Of a DNA stretch of 64,000 nt, positions 63,326 through 64,000 are shown piece after piece. Made by a program: the position numbers and the translations under genes. The stretch covers positions 1 through 64,000 of the forward strand of contig NZ_CAMZCS010000001.1 in NCBI RefSeq assembly GCF_947305105.1. The letters are read 5' to 3'. The DNA comes from an uncultured Fibrobacter sp. (GTDB taxonomy: Bacteria > Fibrobacterota > Fibrobacteria > Fibrobacterales > Fibrobacteraceae). The notes below the pieces were generated by a model that had not been told where the DNA came from, made no database searches, and saw only the letters and a program-made list of their open reading frames with translations. Numbering within the stretch: position 1 is the first letter of the stretch; every line of letters begins with the position of its first letter.

Positions 63326-64000
63326 GTGAAGAAAAAATTTGTTTTATTGTCTTTTTTGCTCATAGGTGCTTTGGCCCTTTCTGCTTGCCTATTCGATTCC
63401 GATGAGGATGGTCTCGGTAACTGGCTTTCGGACCAAGGGCTGCCGAATAGCTACAAGGTTCAGACGGTAAGCATCAATGGTCTTGTCCCGTCGGAGGTGG
63501 GGGCCTATAGGGATTCTACTCCGCTTATCATGAATAGCCGTATTGCCTTTGGTAATTCTGCCAACATGTCGCATGAGATGGCTCTTGAATTCCTTTATGT
63601 GGCAGATACCTCTTTTTTGAACCGCTTCAAAAATGCCGACACGATTGGCGCATATATTTCTTTCAATATGTACGCCCCGTTCTATAAGGATAAGAACATC
63701 CCTGTTGAACGTTTGCCTATTAAGGAAAAACTGAAGGTCCAAGTTAGCTGGACGCTCCGTAAAGGCAAAAGCAAGGCTTTTGTGGATAGTCTTGCTTCTG
63801 TTTCTGATTCTGCATGGCAGAGAGGAATGCAAAACTGGGAGCCGGATCTCGTCGTCGACACGACCTATTCCATCAAGGTGAAGAAGGCGGACACGTTGGT
63901 CTATTTTGATATGCCGGAAGCCTTCTTGGATAGTATCAAGACTTGCGATAAGGCTTGCCACCTGGAAGTGCGTTTCGCTGCTCCTGAGACCGAAAATTTG
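63326..64000 (+). CDS. Lipoprotein, cut by the window end
   Basis: 225 residues visible from a GTG start with CGGAGA 5 bp upstream; the frame is open to the last base. Leader MKKKFVLLSFLLIGALALSAC has lipobox LSAC. The mature part is beta-rich (IGAYISFNMYAPFYKD, LKVQVSWTLRKGKSKAF, LEVRFAAPE), perhaps a DNRLRE/adhesin-type extracellular domain. Family not recognised. Confidence 0.8.
   Translation, partial: MKKKFVLLSFLLIGALALSACLFDSDEDGLGNWLSDQGLPNSYKVQTVSINGLVPSEVGAYRDSTPLIMNSRIAFGNSANMSHEMALEFLYVADTSFLNRFKNADTIGAYISFNMYAPFYKDKNIPVERLPIKEKLKVQVSWTLRKGKSKAFVDSLASVSDSAWQRGMQNWEPDLVVDTTYSIKVKKADTLVYFDMPEAFLDSIKTCDKACHLEVRFAAPETENL

Overview
The window looks like chromosomal DNA of a Fibrobacter-type Gram-negative bacterium (Fibrobacterota). 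The grounds are serine-rich SSSS/SSEE linkers in secreted proteins, many small lipoproteins and beta-barrel-like proteins of no common family, lipid A synthesis (lpxB), and TATATT-type -10 boxes. The assignment is inference; no 16S rRNA gene is present. No tRNA, rRNA, CRISPR array, intact insertion sequence or phage gene was seen.

Layout. 1-2.4 kb: a DedA membrane protein and an envelope protein, both leftward. 2.5-8.85 kb: a leftward operon of three paralogous Ig/PKD-like lipoproteins and two PEGA-domain membrane proteins. 8.9-16.1 kb: xseB plus an OppF-like ATPase, then metF-metH (B12-dependent methionine synthesis) and an RlmD-type rRNA methyltransferase. 16.3-23.8 kb: four small exported proteins, a very large peptidase/TolB-like/barrel protein, and a tandem-domain SagB-type oxidoreductase. 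23.9-30.95 kb: an AT-rich island beginning with a decayed Rpn nuclease and holding a lipoprotein, a large secreted protein split by a frameshift and ending in an HEXXH motif, and five exported Cys-rich paralogues. 31-40.9 kb: lrgAB; fmt-rsmB and two barrel-like genes; and a leftward lipocalin-like/hisA/GT4/mutY operon. 40.9-48.7 kb: aroE-aroKB-epimerase (leftward), der-plsY-gpsA (rightward), and a flippase-like protein. 48.8-58.95 kb: a LamG-type lipoprotein, a GT2 glycosyltransferase, dnaE-lpxB and mutL. 59-64 kb: an unrecognised 432-aa protein, an ncRNA candidate, thrC, and two lipoproteins, the last cut by the window end.

Three cross-cutting patterns are the most interesting content. (1) Degenerate 7-bp tandem arrays rich in CTAG/CTAA lie between genes. 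Because 7 is coprime to 3 and CTAG is its own complement, they place stop codons in all reading frames on both strands. They abut or contain the stop codons of at least four genes, and a similar array sits in frame inside one coding region. (2) Small palindromic elements occur between genes and also as in-frame insertions in rsmB and metH. (3) Nine or more first genes, mostly housekeeping, have a TATATT/TAAATT box only 6-8 bp before the ATG, which predicts leaderless mRNAs. Many exported-protein genes instead have ordinary leaders with a Shine-Dalgarno sequence.
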